Of a stretch of 64,000 nucleotides of DNA, positions 48,219 to 56,976 are shown piece after piece (position 1 is the first letter of the stretch; each line of letters opens with the position of its first letter). Below the pieces are notes generated by a model. It saw nothing but the letters and a program-made list of their open reading frames with translations, made no database searches and was not told the origin of the DNA. This DNA comes from Streptomyces sp. NK08204 (GTDB lineage Bacteria > Actinomycetota > Actinomycetes > Streptomycetales > Streptomycetaceae): contig NZ_JAINVF010000013.1 of NCBI RefSeq assembly GCF_020400585.1, positions 1 through 64,000 of the forward strand, given 5' to 3'. The position numbers and the translations under genes are program-made.

Positions 48219-49670
48219 CTACGAGTGCCTGTTCCGAGCGGACCTGTGCCTGCCGCTGATCACCGAGGCCGCCACCAGCAGTGCGGCGAGCGCGATCAGC
48301 GTGCCCGCGCCGAACGCCCGGGCCGCCCCGTGGACGAGGACGGTGTCCGGTGATCCGGTGGCGTGCCGGGTCGCCGTGCCGTACACCGTGATGAGGACGG
48401 ACAGTCCGACCGTGCCGCCCAGCCACTGCAGGGTCTGCAGCAGGCCGGAGGCCGCGCCTGCGTCGCGGGGTTCCACGCCGGCCAGGATCGTCGCGTTCAG
48501 CGGCATGAAGCTCAGACCCACGCCGAGCCCCAACAGCAGCAGCGGGCCGAGCAGTCCGCCCGCGTAGCCGTCCCCGGGGCTGAACCGCCACAGCCACCCG
48601 GCGCCGAGCGCGAGCAGCGTCATCCCGGTCAGCAGCACCGGCTTGGCGCCGAACCGGGCCAGCAGACGCGGCACCAGTCGTACGGTCGTGAACATCACCA
48701 GGGTCATCGGCAGGAAGGCGAAGCCCGCGCGCAACGGGCTGTAGTGCAGGGTCTGCTGACAGATCAGGGTGAGGAAGTAGAAGGCGCCGAACATGCCCGC
48801 GGGCAGCAGCAGGATGCTCGCGTAGCCGCCTGCCCGGTTGCGGTCGGCGAACAGCCGCAGCGGCATGACCGGCTGCCCGGCCCGTGCCTCGATCAGCGTG
48901 AACACAGCCAGCAGCGCGGCGGCTGCGGTGAAGCCGAGCTGGGCCCGGCTGTCGCTCCAGCCTCCCTCCGAGACACGGATGAACGCGTACACCAGCGAGG
49001 AGGTCCCGGCGGTCCCGGTGAGCGCGCCAGGCAGGTCGAACCGGCCCGCGTGGCGCCGCGTCTCGGTGACGAACCGGGGCAGGGCGAGGACGAGGGCCAG
49101 GCCTATGGGCACGTTGATGAGCAGGGCCCAGCGCCAGGACGCCCAGGAGGTCAGCATGCCGCCGAGGGCCAGACCGACCGAGCCGCCGATGCCGGCCATC
49201 GAGGAGTAGACGCTCAGCGCGTGGTGACGGCGGGGTCCCTCGGGGAAGTTGGTGGTGATCAGGGCGAGAGTGCTGGGGGCGATCAGGGCGGCGCCGAGGC
49301 CCTGCAGCGCGCGGGCCGCGAGCAGCCAGCCGCCCTCGGTGGCGAGGCCGCCGAGCAGCGAGGACAGGGCGAACAGCAGGACGCCCACGGTGAGGGTGCG
49401 GCGGCGGCCGGCGATGTCCCCGACGCGACCGCCGAGCAGCAGCAGACCGCCGAAGGAGAGGGTGTAGGCGTTGAGCACCCAGGACAGCCCGGTGGGGCTG
49501 AAGTGCAGGCCGTGCTGGATGTCGGGCAGCGCGACGTTGACGACGGTGGAGTCGAGGCCGACCATCAGGTAAGCGGTGACGATGACGAGGAGCGTGGTGC
49601 CGAGCCTCGCGGGCGGCGGGACAGTGGACGGCGCGTCGGCCGTGGTGGACAGGCTGGACGGGGTGGACAT
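48219..49670 (-). CDS. MFS drug exporter, DHA2 (EmrB/QacA) family
   Basis: 483 residues with about 14 predicted membrane segments. LMVGLDSTVVNVALPDIQHGL is the motif D1 region typical of the 14-helix family, and GGRVGDIAGRRRTL is motif A. Proton-driven export of drugs is expected. ATG 49670 follows GGGAGACCC. It is divergent from a TetR gene, with a long inverted repeat between them, so it is the likely target of that repressor. Confidence 0.92.
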   Translation of the reverse strand: MSTPSSLSTTADAPSTVPPPARLGTTLLVIVTAYLMVGLDSTVVNVALPDIQHGLHFSPTGLSWVLNAYTLSFGGLLLLGGRVGDIAGRRRTLTVGVLLFALSSLLGGLATEGGWLLAARALQGLGAALIAPSTLALITTNFPEGPRRHHALSVYSSMAGIGGSVGLALGGMLTSWASWRWALLINVPIGLALVLALPRFVTETRRHAGRFDLPGALTGTAGTSSLVYAFIRVSEGGWSDSRAQLGFTAAAALLAVFTLIEARAGQPVMPLRLFADRNRAGGYASILLLPAGMFGAFYFLTLICQQTLHYSPLRAGFAFLPMTLVMFTTVRLVPRLLARFGAKPVLLTGMTLLALGAGWLWRFSPGDGYAGGLLGPLLLLGLGVGLSFMPLNATILAGVEPRDAGAASGLLQTLQWLGGTVGLSVLITVYGTATRHATGSPDTVLVHGAARAFGAGTLIALAALLVAASVISGRHRSARNRHS

Positions 49671-49757
49671 GAGGGTCTCCCGGTCTGGGCGTCCCCGGGT
49701 GCGACGGCGTGCGCGGGCAGCGCTTCAGCTGCCCACGGAGCACGGCGACGGTAATCG

Positions 49758-49802
49758 GGGACTGTCTCCGTTTAGTGCTCGACAAAATACGGAGAGAGTC
49801 CC
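49758..49802. promoter_or_regulatory. Inverted repeat between MFS exporter and TetR genes
   Basis: GGGACTGTCTCCG (49758-49770) and CGGAGAGAGTCCC (49790-49802) are inverted repeats matching at 12 of 13 positions, separated by 19 AT-rich bases (TTTAGTGCTCGACAAAATA). Each half also has partial internal symmetry, so this may be one large or two adjacent TetR sites controlling both genes. Confidence 0.7.
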
Positions 49803-49823
49803 CGGTTTGCAAGGAGATACTGG

Positions 49824-50390
49824 ATGACGCAGGTCAGGCCCATGCGCGCGGACGCTCGGCGGAACTACGAGCGGTTGCTGAAGGCGGCGGCGGAAGCCTT
49901 CGCCGAGCAGGGGGAGAACGCGTCACTCGACGACATCGCCAAGCGGGCGGGCGTCGGCTCGGGCACGCTCTACCGGCACTTCCCGACCCGGCAGGCACTC
50001 CTGGAGGCCGCCTACGTGGACCGGATCGAGGCGCTGGGCGGCAGGGCCGACGAGCTGGCGGAGGAACTTCCGCCGGGCGAGGCGCTGGCGGAGTGGCTGA
50101 ACGAGCTGTGTGTCGCCACGATCCAGGTGCGCGGGCTCAAGGCGCTGCTGGGCTCGGCGGTCACGGACGGCAGCTCGTCCACACTGACGGCGTGCGGCAC
50201 TGCGGTGAAGGGCGCGGCGAACCGGCTGGTGGCGGCGGCCCAGGCGGAGGGCACCCTACGGACCGACCTCGACGCCATCGAGCTGCTGCGGCTGGCGCAC
50301 GGGGTGGCCACGGCTTCCGAGCTGGCGAACGGGCAGGGCCGGCAGATCAGGCGGTATCTGTCGTTGCTGACGGAGGGACTGCGGCCGTAG
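49824..50390 (+). CDS. TetR family regulator, divergent from MFS exporter
   Basis: 188 residues. The HTH is at about residues 10-60 (NYERLLKAAAEAFAEQGENA, then IAKRAGVGSGTLYRHFPTRQ). This matches the TetR subgroup that controls MFS exporters. ATG 49824 with AAGGAGAT nine bases upstream. Likely represses itself and the exporter through the inverted repeat at 49758-49802. Confidence 0.92.
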   Translation: MTQVRPMRADARRNYERLLKAAAEAFAEQGENASLDDIAKRAGVGSGTLYRHFPTRQALLEAAYVDRIEALGGRADELAEELPPGEALAEWLNELCVATIQVRGLKALLGSAVTDGSSSTLTACGTAVKGAANRLVAAAQAEGTLRTDLDAIELLRLAHGVATASELANGQGRQIRRYLSLLTEGLRP

Positions 50391-50514
50391 CCGCAACGGA
50401 TCCCGGGCCCGGCGTCGGGCCGGGTCAAGCCGGGGCGGGCAGGCCGGGGTGGGCGCGCTCACCTGCGCCGCCCACCCGCGCCGCCCTGGGGCGCGAGGGC
50501 CCGCGGCTGTGCGG

Positions 50515-51720
50515 CTACAGCGCCCGTGCTCCCGGCTCGACCATGTTCCTCACCGTCCGCGCCTGCACGAACTCGCCCATGGCGGTCATCTCCCACTCAC
50601 CGGAGAACTGCCGGATGAGCTTGGCCATCATCACGCCCGTCTGCGGCTCGGCGTTGGTGAGGTCGAAGCGCACCAGTTCCTCTCCCGTGGCGGCGTCCAT
50701 CAGGCGGCAGTACGCCTTGGCGACGTCGGTGAACTTCTGCCCCGAGAAGGAGTTGACCGTGAAGACCAGGCCGCTGACCTCCTGCGGAAGGCGGCCGAGG
50801 TCGACCGTGATCACCTCGTCGTCGCCCGCGCCCTCGCCGGTGAGGTTGTCACCGGAGTGTCTGACCGCGCCCTTCAGGATCGTCAGCTTGCCGAAGTAGC
50901 AGCTGTCGACGTGGTTGCGCTGCGGGCCGTAGGCGATGACCGAGGCGTCCAGGTCGATGTCCGCGGCATGGAACGCCGGCTCCCAGCCGAGGCCCATCTG
51001 CACCTGGGAGAGCAGCGGACGGCCGCCCTTGACGAGAGACACGGTCTGGTTCTTGCGCAGGTTGACCCGGCCCTTGTCGAGGCTGATCTTCCCCGTGCCC
51101 GGCGCCGGGGCGGGCGGGGCCGGGGGAGGGGACATCTGCGGGACCGGCGGGGCGACCGGGGGCTGCATGGCGGGCGGCGGCGGGCTGACGGGCTGCGCGG
51201 GCTGCGCGGCGGAGGCCGGCTCCTCGACCGTCACCCCGAAGTCGGTCGCGATACCCGCGAGACCGTCGGCGTACCCCTGGCCGACCGCGCGGGCCTTCCA
51301 GGCGCCGCCCCGACGGTAGATCTCCACGACCACCAGCGCGGTCTCCGTGCCGAGCTGCGGCGGGGTGAACGTGGCCAGTACCGAGCCGCCGTCCGCGTCA
51401 CGGACCGTGGCCGTCGGCTCGATGCCCTGGAAGGTCTGCCCGGCCGCGTCCGGACTCGCGGTGACGACGATCTTGTCGATGTCCGGCGGCACGGCGCCGG
51501 TGTCGACCGTGATCGCGTCGGGCGCGGCACCTCCGCCGGACCGGTACGTCACGCCCGGACCGGTCGGCTGGTTGTAGAAGATGAAGTCGTCGTCGGAGCG
51601 CACCTTGCCGTCGGCGGTGAGCAGCAGGCCCGACACGTCGAGCCGCACCGGAGCGGCGACGTCCACCGTCACGCGGGCGGCGGCGAGGGCGATGTTCGAG
51701 CCTGGGGTCATAGCTGTCAT
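50515..51720 (-). CDS. TerD-family stress protein with two TerD domains
   Basis: 401 residues. TerD-like domain 1 (about 1-165) contains SDDDFIFYNQPTGPGV and the later EIYRRGGAWKARAVGQGYADGL. A Pro/Ala-rich linker of about 45 residues (PPPPAMQPPVAPPVPQ) joins it to domain 2 (about 215-401), which begins KISLDKGRVNLRKNQTVSLV. Calcium-binding Asp-rich loops are plausible in both (GEGAGDDEVITVDL). Members take part in tellurite, envelope-stress or differentiation responses. ATG 51720 or 51711; neither has a strong ribosome-binding site. Confidence 0.88.
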   Translation of the reverse strand: MTAMTPGSNIALAAARVTVDVAAPVRLDVSGLLLTADGKVRSDDDFIFYNQPTGPGVTYRSGGGAAPDAITVDTGAVPPDIDKIVVTASPDAAGQTFQGIEPTATVRDADGGSVLATFTPPQLGTETALVVVEIYRRGGAWKARAVGQGYADGLAGIATDFGVTVEEPASAAQPAQPVSPPPPAMQPPVAPPVPQMSPPPAPPAPAPGTGKISLDKGRVNLRKNQTVSLVKGGRPLLSQVQMGLGWEPAFHAADIDLDASVIAYGPQRNHVDSCYFGKLTILKGAVRHSGDNLTGEGAGDDEVITVDLGRLPQEVSGLVFTVNSFSGQKFTDVAKAYCRLMDAATGEELVRFDLTNAEPQTGVMMAKLIRQFSGEWEMTAMGEFVQARTVRNMVEPGARAL

Positions 51721-51789
51721 GCCGGGTGAACGAACGAGATCGCTTTACCGTTCCCTTACCGATGCCACGACCTCCGATCGGTCCAGGGC

Positions 51790-52599
51790 TCAGTACGGCC
51801 AGATCGGCGGGTCGTTCACGAAGCGCCCGCCCAGGTGGATGTGGGCCGGGTCCGTGGGGTCCAGGTCGCCCTGTTCGGCGATCAGCTTCTCGGCGTACGG
51901 TTCGGAGTCGTCCTGTGGGTCGTAGCCGAGCGCGCGTGCGCCCGACAGGTCCCACCACAGACGTGTGTTGGCCGAGGAGCCGTGGACGACGGTGTGACCG
52001 ACCCCCTCGGCGGTCAGGGCCGCGTGGAAGAGGCGGGCGCCGTCGGCCGGGCTCATCCACACCGAGAGGTTGCGCACGCTGTTCGGCTCCGGGAAGCAGG
52101 CGCCGATGCGCACGGAGACGGTCTCCAGGCCGTGCCTGTCCCAGTAGAGCTGTGCCAGGTCCTCGCCGAAGGACTTCGACAGGCCGTAGAAGGTGTCGGG
52201 GCGGCGCGGGGTGTCGACCGGGATCAGCGGCTCGCCCGGGCGCGGGGCAGGGGTGAAGCCGACGGCGTGGTTGGAGGAGGCGAAGACGATGCGGGGCACG
52301 CCTTCCCGGCGGGCGGCCTCGTAGAGGTGGTAGGTGCCCTCGATGTTCGACTTGAGGATCTTCTCGAAGGGCGCCTCCAGGGAGATGCCCGCGAGGTGCA
52401 GGATCGCGTCCACGCCGCGCACCGCCTCGCGCAGCGCGCCGGTGTCCGCGAGGTCCGCGGTGATCGCGTCCGGTTCGCCGCCCACGGGCCGCACGTCGAA
52501 CAGGCGCAGCGTGTAGCCGTACTCCGGCAGCAGGGACCGCATCTGGGTGCCGAGCCGGCCGGCGGCGCCGGTGAGCAGGACGGTGCGGGGAGCGGGCAT
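51790..52599 (-). CDS. NAD-dependent epimerase/dehydratase, uronate dehydrogenase-like
   Basis: 269-residue short-chain reductase. NAD motif LLTGAAGRLGTQM at residue 8, catalytic FASSNHAVGF near 108 and YGLSKSFGEDLAQLY (Y-x3-K) near 136. The combination of ASSNHAVGF with the C-terminal HLGGRFVNDPP resembles uronate dehydrogenases (oxidising D-glucuronate or galacturonate to the lactone). No other uronate genes are next to it, so the substrate is uncertain. Confidence 0.85.
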   Translation of the reverse strand: MPAPRTVLLTGAAGRLGTQMRSLLPEYGYTLRLFDVRPVGGEPDAITADLADTGALREAVRGVDAILHLAGISLEAPFEKILKSNIEGTYHLYEAARREGVPRIVFASSNHAVGFTPAPRPGEPLIPVDTPRRPDTFYGLSKSFGEDLAQLYWDRHGLETVSVRIGACFPEPNSVRNLSVWMSPADGARLFHAALTAEGVGHTVVHGSSANTRLWWDLSGARALGYDPQDDSEPYAEKLIAEQGDLDPTDPAHIHLGGRFVNDPPIWPY

Positions 52600-53524
52600 C
52601 CTCGGACTCCTTGACCTCTCCGGCGGCAGCGACGGTCGCGTGCAGGGAGGGTGTTCACCTGCGTGGGCACGCTAGGGAGCGGCGGCGAGCCTCGTCAAGG
52701 GCTCCCCGGACAAGGGGAGATCCATGGCCGTGCTGCTCGTCTGCCCGCTCGACCCGCTCTGATCGGGCTCGTGATGTGGGCGTTCGGAAAGGTGGACACG
52801 GTCGGCACCCTGCACTCCTGGCACGGGGCAGTGCCGAGGACCCGCACCCCAGGAGGGAGCGCCCCTGACCCCGGCCCCGCTCGCCGCCGGCTCAGCGAAC
52901 CGGAAGGGCCGCTCAGTCGCGCGGCCGGTACGGCCTCCAGCATCTGCCCGCCCACGCCATGACCTCCGGCGTCCGCCTCGGGGAGGCCGCGGTACCTGAT
53001 CGCGCGGCGCTTCTGCCACGACTGCCGGCCCGGGTACGGCAGACAGGGCCCGGACGCGGAGGAGCCGGCCCCCTGCGTACGGGCCACGCCGAACCGCTGC
53101 CGCGGGGCGCGGCGCACGGCGGCGACAGCGGCCGGCCGACGGTCGGGAAGCTGCTCGGCGAGGAACACGACGGTGGCCACACGCGCCTGGCGCACGACGA
53201 CCGCCCGCACCCTCCAGGAGGAGGCCGTCGCCGCCGTACGGCCGCGCCCCGGGATTTCCCGGTCCTGCCGCCGACCCGGTCTCCCACCACTGCGGCGCCG
53301 ACCCGGGTGTCCACCCCGCCCGCATCCTGTCCGTGGCCGACGGAGCGGTGGTGCCGTGCACGGGGGGCACGGCCCTGCCGGCACCCTTCACCGAACAGGC
53401 GCACGAACGGGCGGTGCCGGCCGCCGGCTCCACGATCGTCTCCGGCATGCGCGCCGGCCCCGCCACCCTCGCGGCAGACGCGGCACGCGCGCCGTGTGCG
53501 GGGGGCGACGGAACTGCGCCTGCG
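52600..53524. other. 925 bases without a convincing gene
   Basis: Long open frames exist on both strands because of the GC bias, but none has believable composition or start signals. On the plus strand a few protein-like pieces appear in different frames (RYLIARRFCHDCRPGYG near 52990, then ILSVADGAVVPCTGGTALP near 53320), which may be remains of a decayed gene. No IS ends or tRNA were found. Confidence 0.5.
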
Positions 53525-54766
53525 TCACGCCGCGTTGGCGTCGGACCCGGACCTCGCGGCGGCACGCGAGGCGCTGTCGGCATGCTGGGCGGACGTGGCC
53601 AGCGAGGCCGCCGCGGCGAGCAGCCCCAGGCCGTAGAAGGGCAGCAGCAGCCCCGGGCCGGCCAGTTCGACCAGGCCGGCCCCGACGGCCAGCCCGAGCA
53701 CGTTCGGCGCGAACATCAGCGTGTTGGCGGTGGCCGTCGCCCGGCCCAGCAGCGGACCCGGCGTCCCGCTCTGCACGGCGGTGAACGCGGCGATCAGGAC
53801 ACAGGGCAGTCCGAGGCCGATCGCGGCGGCGGACACCAGGGCCGCCGCGTCCGACGGAACGGCCCGTGCGGCCACCGCGACCGCCACGAGCCCGATCCCC
53901 GCCGCCGCGAACCGCCGCTCGCCGAGCCACCGCAGCCCCGGCCCGGACACCAGCCCGACCGCCACCGAACCCACGCCCTGGACGGCGTACAACACGCCCG
54001 CGTAGGCAGGGGAGTGGCCGAGGCGGTCCACGACGGCGTACGTCATCGTGCTGCTCAGGGCACCGAAGAGCATGGTCGTACCACCGGCCTGGACCAGCGC
54101 CCGCAGCCCGGGCTGACCCCACAGGTGCCGGACGCCGTCGGCGGTCTCCTTGCGCCAGCCCTCGCCGGTGGGCACGGGCTGCTCCTCGCGCACGCGCAGC
54201 AGCGCGCACAACCCGGCACCGCACACGCAGCTGATCGCGTCCAGCACGGCGACGCTCGCCCCGCCGTACGCCGCGTACAGGGCGGCGCCCGTCAGCGGGG
54301 CCACCAGCTTCATGCCCTCGTTGGCGGTCATGCGCAGCCCGTTGAAGTCACCGAGGAGGTCGGGGCCGATCGCGGCGGCCACCAGGGCCGAGGAGGCGGC
54401 GTACTGGACGACACCGGCGATGCCGTACACGAACAGCACGGCGAACAGCAGCCACAGGCGCCCCGGGGAGTCCACCGTGCACAGCGTGAGCAGCAGCACG
54501 GCCAGGATCAGTTCGGTGGCGATGAGCAGCGGTTTGCGCCGCACGCGGTCGGCGATCGTGCCGAGCGCCGGGCCCGCGAGGGTGGGCGCCCACATGGCGA
54601 GCATGCACAGCGCGGCGAGGCCGTTGGAACCGGTGAGGTCCTTCACCCACACGCCCGATGCCAGCCACAGCGCGGAGGTGCCGAAGCCGGACACCACCAC
54701 GCTCGCCAGGTACAGCCCCGCATTGCGGTCCCGCAGCACGCGGGTCACGGTCCAGGAAGTCGTCAT
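53525..54766 (-). CDS. MFS transporter
   Basis: 413 residues with about 12 predicted membrane segments. MTTSWTVTRVLRDRNAGLYL starts at ATG 54766; an upstream extension is open but poor. Motif A-like GTIADRVRRKPLLI is near residue 63, and a degenerate repeat is around 270 (GPGLRWLGERR). Resembles the MFS group of macrolide/MefA-like or enterobactin exporters (MFS_3). The last 30 residues are cytoplasmic and polar. Substrate unknown; the SnoaL-like gene is 76 bases upstream on the same strand. Confidence 0.85.
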   Translation of the reverse strand: MTTSWTVTRVLRDRNAGLYLASVVVSGFGTSALWLASGVWVKDLTGSNGLAALCMLAMWAPTLAGPALGTIADRVRRKPLLIATELILAVLLLTLCTVDSPGRLWLLFAVLFVYGIAGVVQYAASSALVAAAIGPDLLGDFNGLRMTANEGMKLVAPLTGAALYAAYGGASVAVLDAISCVCGAGLCALLRVREEQPVPTGEGWRKETADGVRHLWGQPGLRALVQAGGTTMLFGALSSTMTYAVVDRLGHSPAYAGVLYAVQGVGSVAVGLVSGPGLRWLGERRFAAAGIGLVAVAVAARAVPSDAAALVSAAAIGLGLPCVLIAAFTAVQSGTPGPLLGRATATANTLMFAPNVLGLAVGAGLVELAGPGLLLPFYGLGLLAAAASLATSAQHADSASRAAARSGSDANAA

Positions 54767-54842
54767 GCCCGACGATCGTGGTGCTAAGGGGGGTGCCCAG
54801 GGATCGGGAAGGTGCCCTAGACCCGGGCGGCCGTACCGGAGG

Positions 54843-55241
54843 TCAGGGCTGGTCGTACCAGGCAAGTGACGCGATCCGCCAGCCCTCGGGGGTGCGCACG
54901 AACTGCAGGTGCTTGGTCCCGGCGCCCTCGAACGGCTCGCCGTTCATGATCCCGGACTTGCGGTACTCCCCGGTCCGCGACGCCAGGCCGCCCACGATCT
55001 CGGTCCGCTCGGCGGTCTCCCACTCGCAGAACTCGGTCAGCCGGCCGTCGGTCAGCAGCGTGCGCCGGGGCTCGATGAACTCGTCGACCGTGTACACCGC
55101 GAATCCAGGCCCGGTACAGGCGATGACGCCCTGGGGGAGGAACAGCCGGCGTATCCGGTCCACGTCGGGGGTCTTGCCGCCCCGGTTGTCGAAGGCGCCG
55201 AAGAAGTCGGCGGTCAGGGCGTCTACCTCGATCTTGGACAC
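54843..55241 (-). CDS. SnoaL/NTF2-like protein (DUF4440 type)
   Basis: 132 residues with a cone-shaped NTF2-like fold predicted from VDALTADFFGAFDNRGGKTP, VDRIRRLFLPQGVIAC and LQFVRTPEGWRIASLAWYDQ. GTG start at 55241. Members can be enzymes or binding proteins. Divergent from the DinB-like gene with 99 bases between them, and probably followed on the same mRNA by the MFS gene. Confidence 0.8.
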   Translation of the reverse strand: MSKIEVDALTADFFGAFDNRGGKTPDVDRIRRLFLPQGVIACTGPGFAVYTVDEFIEPRRTLLTDGRLTEFCEWETAERTEIVGGLASRTGEYRKSGIMNGEPFEGAGTKHLQFVRTPEGWRIASLAWYDQP

Positions 55242-55340
55242 GGCGTCACCGTAACAGCGCCCGCGCCCGGCACCGATGAGTTTCCGGGCGCCCGTCGGTC
55301 ACCCCTGCGTACTTGTATGGGAACCCATAAGGAGCAAGGA

Positions 55341-55931
55341 ATGACCATCGTCGACCTGGGCCCGCAGACGCGGATCGTGGCGCGGCTCGCCGAGACCGTG
55401 ACGGACGAGCAGCTCTCGGCGCCCACGCCGTGCCCGGACTACGCCGTGCGGAACCTGCTGGCCCACGTCCAGGGGCTGTCCGTCGCCTTCCGCGACGCCG
55501 CCCGCAAGGACTTCGGGCCGACGACCGACACCAGCCCGAACGCCCACGTGCCGGACCTCGGGCCCGGCTGGCGCGAGGAGCTGCCCAAGGCGCTGGCCGA
55601 GCTGGCCGACGCCTGGCGCGACCCGGCCGCCTGGACCGGCGACACCCGCGCCGGCGGGGTGCCCCTGCCCGGCGCGGTCGCGGGTGCCGTGGCCGTCGAG
55701 GAGCTGGTGATCCACGGCTGGGACCTGGCCCGCGCGATCGGCGTGCCCTACGAGCCCGACCGGGCCGCCCTGGAATCGGGTCACGGCTTCCTCCTCGGCA
55801 TGGCCCAGGACCCGAGCCGCGGCGAGGGCGCCTTCGGCCGGGTCGTCCCGGTCCCGTCCGGCGCCCCGCTGCTGGACCGCGCGGTGGGCCTCAGCGGCCG
55901 GGACCCGGGATGGCCCGGCCCGACCGCCTGA
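55341..55931 (+). CDS. TIGR03086-type DinB-like metal-binding protein (mycothiol-dependent family)
   Basis: 196 residues. The N-terminal DinB/maleylpyruvate-isomerase-like part reads DEQLSAPTPCPDYAVRNLLA, then HVQGL; the second conserved segment VEELVIHGWDLARAIG provides further His/Asp ligands. These actinobacterial proteins are thought to use mycothiol. ATG 55341 has AAGGAGCAAGGA upstream. Substrate unknown. Confidence 0.85.
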   Translation: MTIVDLGPQTRIVARLAETVTDEQLSAPTPCPDYAVRNLLAHVQGLSVAFRDAARKDFGPTTDTSPNAHVPDLGPGWREELPKALAELADAWRDPAAWTGDTRAGGVPLPGAVAGAVAVEELVIHGWDLARAIGVPYEPDRAALESGHGFLLGMAQDPSRGEGAFGRVVPVPSGAPLLDRAVGLSGRDPGWPGPTA

Positions 55932-56042
55932 CCGGTCCTGGCCGGCCGCGCGAGCGGCCCGCCAGGACCGGCATGAGCACCTGGACCGGCGTGCCCGGTG
56001 GGACGTCCATGGGCCGTGCGCTCGGCGTCGTACTCTCCCCTC

Positions 56043-56795
56043 ATGCCCATCACGCTCACCGTCCTCGGCACCGCCTCCCCGCATCCCGGCCCGGACCGCC
56101 CCTGCTCCGGGTATCTGCTCTCCGGCGGAGGTGCCGAGGTGTGGGTGGACGCGGGCCCCGGTTCGTTCGCCGCGCTGCAGCGGCACACGGACCCCGCCCG
56201 GCTCACCGCGATCTGGATCTCCCACCTGCACGCCGACCACACCGCCGACCTGCTCTGTGCCGCCTACGCCTTCGCGTACGGCGCGATGACCCCGGCCGCC
56301 CCCGTCCCCCTGTACGCCCCGCAGGACTGCGCCCGGCGGCTGGCCGGCTTCTTCGGGCGGGCGGACGTCGACTTCCTCAAGAACGTCTTCGACTTCCGGC
56401 CCCTGTACGACGGCCACGACGTCCGGCACTGGAACCTCCGGCTGACCACCCGGGCCGTCGCCCACGGCACCGAGGCGTACGGACTGCGCGCCGAGTGCCA
56501 GGGCAGCGTGCTCGCGTACTCGGGAGACAGCGGCCCCTGCCCCGCCCTCACCGAACTCGCCATCGGCGCCGACCTCTTCCTGTGCGAGGCGGACATCGAC
56601 GCGCATCACGGAGGCGAACAGGTGCATCTGACGCCGGAGGACGCCGGGCGGGTGGCCCATGAGGCGCGGGTGCGCGAGCTGCTCGTCACCCATGTGGGGC
56701 CCGCCCTCACCCGCGAGGCGGCCACCGCGCGTGCCGCCGAGGTCTCCGGGCGGCCCACCTCCACCGCGGTCGAGGGCGACATCCGAACCTTCTGA
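56043..56795 (+). CDS. Metallo-beta-lactamase-fold hydrolase (RNase Z/AtsA-like)
   Basis: 250 residues. The first metal motif is SHLHADHTADLL near residue 60 (HxHxDH), VLAYSGDSGPC near 158 supplies Asp and CEADIDAHHGGEQVHLTPED near 180 a further cluster; the final His is in LLVTHVGP near 215. The start MPITLTVLGTASPHPGPDRP is the usual first strand of the fold. Such enzymes include phosphodiesterases and RNase Z-like proteins; no specific substrate is inferred. Confidence 0.88.
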   Translation: MPITLTVLGTASPHPGPDRPCSGYLLSGGGAEVWVDAGPGSFAALQRHTDPARLTAIWISHLHADHTADLLCAAYAFAYGAMTPAAPVPLYAPQDCARRLAGFFGRADVDFLKNVFDFRPLYDGHDVRHWNLRLTTRAVAHGTEAYGLRAECQGSVLAYSGDSGPCPALTELAIGADLFLCEADIDAHHGGEQVHLTPEDAGRVAHEARVRELLVTHVGPALTREAATARAAEVSGRPTSTAVEGDIRTF

Positions 56796-56870
56796 GCCGA
56801 CCGGCTTCTTCGCCGTGAGCACTGACGAACGGTGTGGCCCCTCCTGCCTCGCTTCCGGGGAGGCGAGGGC

Positions 56871-56895
56871 GGCCGGGGCGAGGGGCGCCCCGGCC
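56871..56895. terminator. Hairpin between convergent MBL-fold and APC genes
   Basis: GGCCGGGGCG (56871-56880) pairs perfectly with CGCCCCGGCC (56886-56895) around loop AGGGG. It lies between two genes that converge and so can serve both. Confidence 0.7.
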
Positions 56896-56976
56896 GGGTG
56901 GGGCGGCTCAGGTGCCCGGCGCCCGCGCGGTGGCCGGCCAGGCCGGGGACCCGTGAGAACGCCACCGCCGGCGCTG

